Positions 5,361-5,528 of a stretch of 5,528 bases of DNA are shown here, piece by piece. Every line of letters starts with the position of its first letter. The stretch's first letter is position 1. Both the position numbers and the translations under genes were made by a program. Below the pieces are notes generated by a model. The model was given only the letters and a program-made list of their open reading frames with translations, did no database searches and was not told the origin of the DNA. Origin of the DNA: Lachnospiraceae bacterium (GTDB lineage Bacteria; Bacillota; Clostridia; Lachnospirales; Lachnospiraceae); assembly GCA_003447895.1 (NCBI GenBank), contig DLYC01000283.1:783-6310 (forward strand). The letters are read 5' to 3'.

Positions 5361-5369
5361 AGTATAGCA
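5361..5369 (-). promoter_or_regulatory. Extended -10 promoter of the ligase gene
   Basis: On the - strand TGCTATACT forms an extended -10 element (TGn plus TATACT, 5/6). The -35 at an 18-base spacer, TTCGCG (5390-5385), is weak, as is usual for extended -10 promoters. Transcription would start near 5354, about 100 bases before the chosen ligase start, which supports starting translation at 5251 and not at the far upstream codons. Confidence 0.55.
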
Positions 5370-5440
5370 TTGAACGCCGCCCTGCGCGAAGCCAAAAACG
5401 GGCGTCCGGAACCTGCCGGCCCGAAGCCTGATTGTTGCGG

Positions 5441-5469
5441 TTCATTTTCCGCGGCGATAGTTGTATACT
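5441..5469 (+). promoter_or_regulatory. Possible divergent promoter for a gene beyond the right edge
   Basis: TTCATT (5441-5446) and TATACT (5464-5469) are separated by 17 bases on the + strand, about 95 bases from the ligase promoter and pointing the other way. The inverted pair GCGG (5437-5440) and CCGC (5449-5452) brackets the -35. A transcript from here would begin near 5476 and reach the strong ribosome binding site at the window edge. Confidence 0.4.
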
Positions 5470-5517
5470 GGACACAGAGGATTTGGGACATTCTTTCATG
5501 AATCACATAATGATACC

Positions 5518-5525
5518 AGGGGAGG
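5518..5525 (+). promoter_or_regulatory. Ribosome binding site of an off-window gene
   Basis: AGGGGAGG, three bases from the right edge, is a near-consensus Shine-Dalgarno site. No start codon follows within the window, so a + strand gene should begin within about 5-10 bases past position 5528, divergent from the ligase gene. Confidence 0.6.
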
Positions 5526-5528
5526 TTA

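Noticed and set aside
4720..5362. + strand frames opposite the ligase 5' half
   Set aside because: They are Arg/Ser/Gln-rich with no motif, and lie opposite a gene with all ANL motifs.
5252..5506. 85-residue N-terminal extension of the ligase
   Set aside because: It spans the likely promoter and 5' leader, has no similarity to ligase N-termini, and its GTG start has no ribosome binding site.
1..5528. CRISPR arrays, tRNA or rRNA genes, insertion sequences
   Set aside because: No regularly spaced repeats, no cloverleaf or rRNA-like stretch and no transposase or terminal inverted repeat was seen on either strand.

Overview
The window carries two unrelated metabolic blocks and reads like a chromosome segment of a moderately GC-rich member of the Clostridia, probably Lachnospiraceae. 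That placement is inferred from strong AGGAGG-type ribosome binding sites, classical TATAAT promoters, a clostridial-type glucitol PTS, and a FatA/FatB-like bacterial acyl-ACP thioesterase. No marker gene in the window fixes the taxon.

Positions 1-1660 hold the end of a sorbitol (glucitol) PTS operon on the + strand. It has srlE (EIIB plus the second membrane part) and srlB (EIIA), and it ends at a long stem-loop terminator. The EIIC gene srlA would be expected just upstream, outside the window. An internal promoter appears to sit between srlE and srlB. Next, at 1762-2160, is a single gene for a HypA-type nickel metallochaperone with an unusual acidic C-terminal tail. No hydrogenase or other hyp gene is visible beside it.

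Positions 2156-5369 hold an acyl-activation and acyl-carrier module on the - strand. In transcription order it has a 544-residue ANL-superfamily acyl ligase with its own extended -10 promoter, then a separate two-gene unit. That unit is a dedicated small acyl carrier protein and a double-hotdog acyl-ACP thioesterase, driven by a near-consensus promoter with a perfect palindrome in its spacer and closed by a clean intrinsic terminator. A small + strand gene for a single-pass membrane protein (about 3377-3580) sits between the ligase and the carrier protein, and I do not recognise it.

Together the ligase, carrier and thioesterase make a compact system that could release an acyl chain from the fatty-acid synthase, re-activate it and load it on a private carrier. 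No enzyme that consumes the acyl group is visible. A strong + strand ribosome binding site at the right edge, behind a promoter-like element, shows that a divergent gene starts just outside the window and may supply the missing step.
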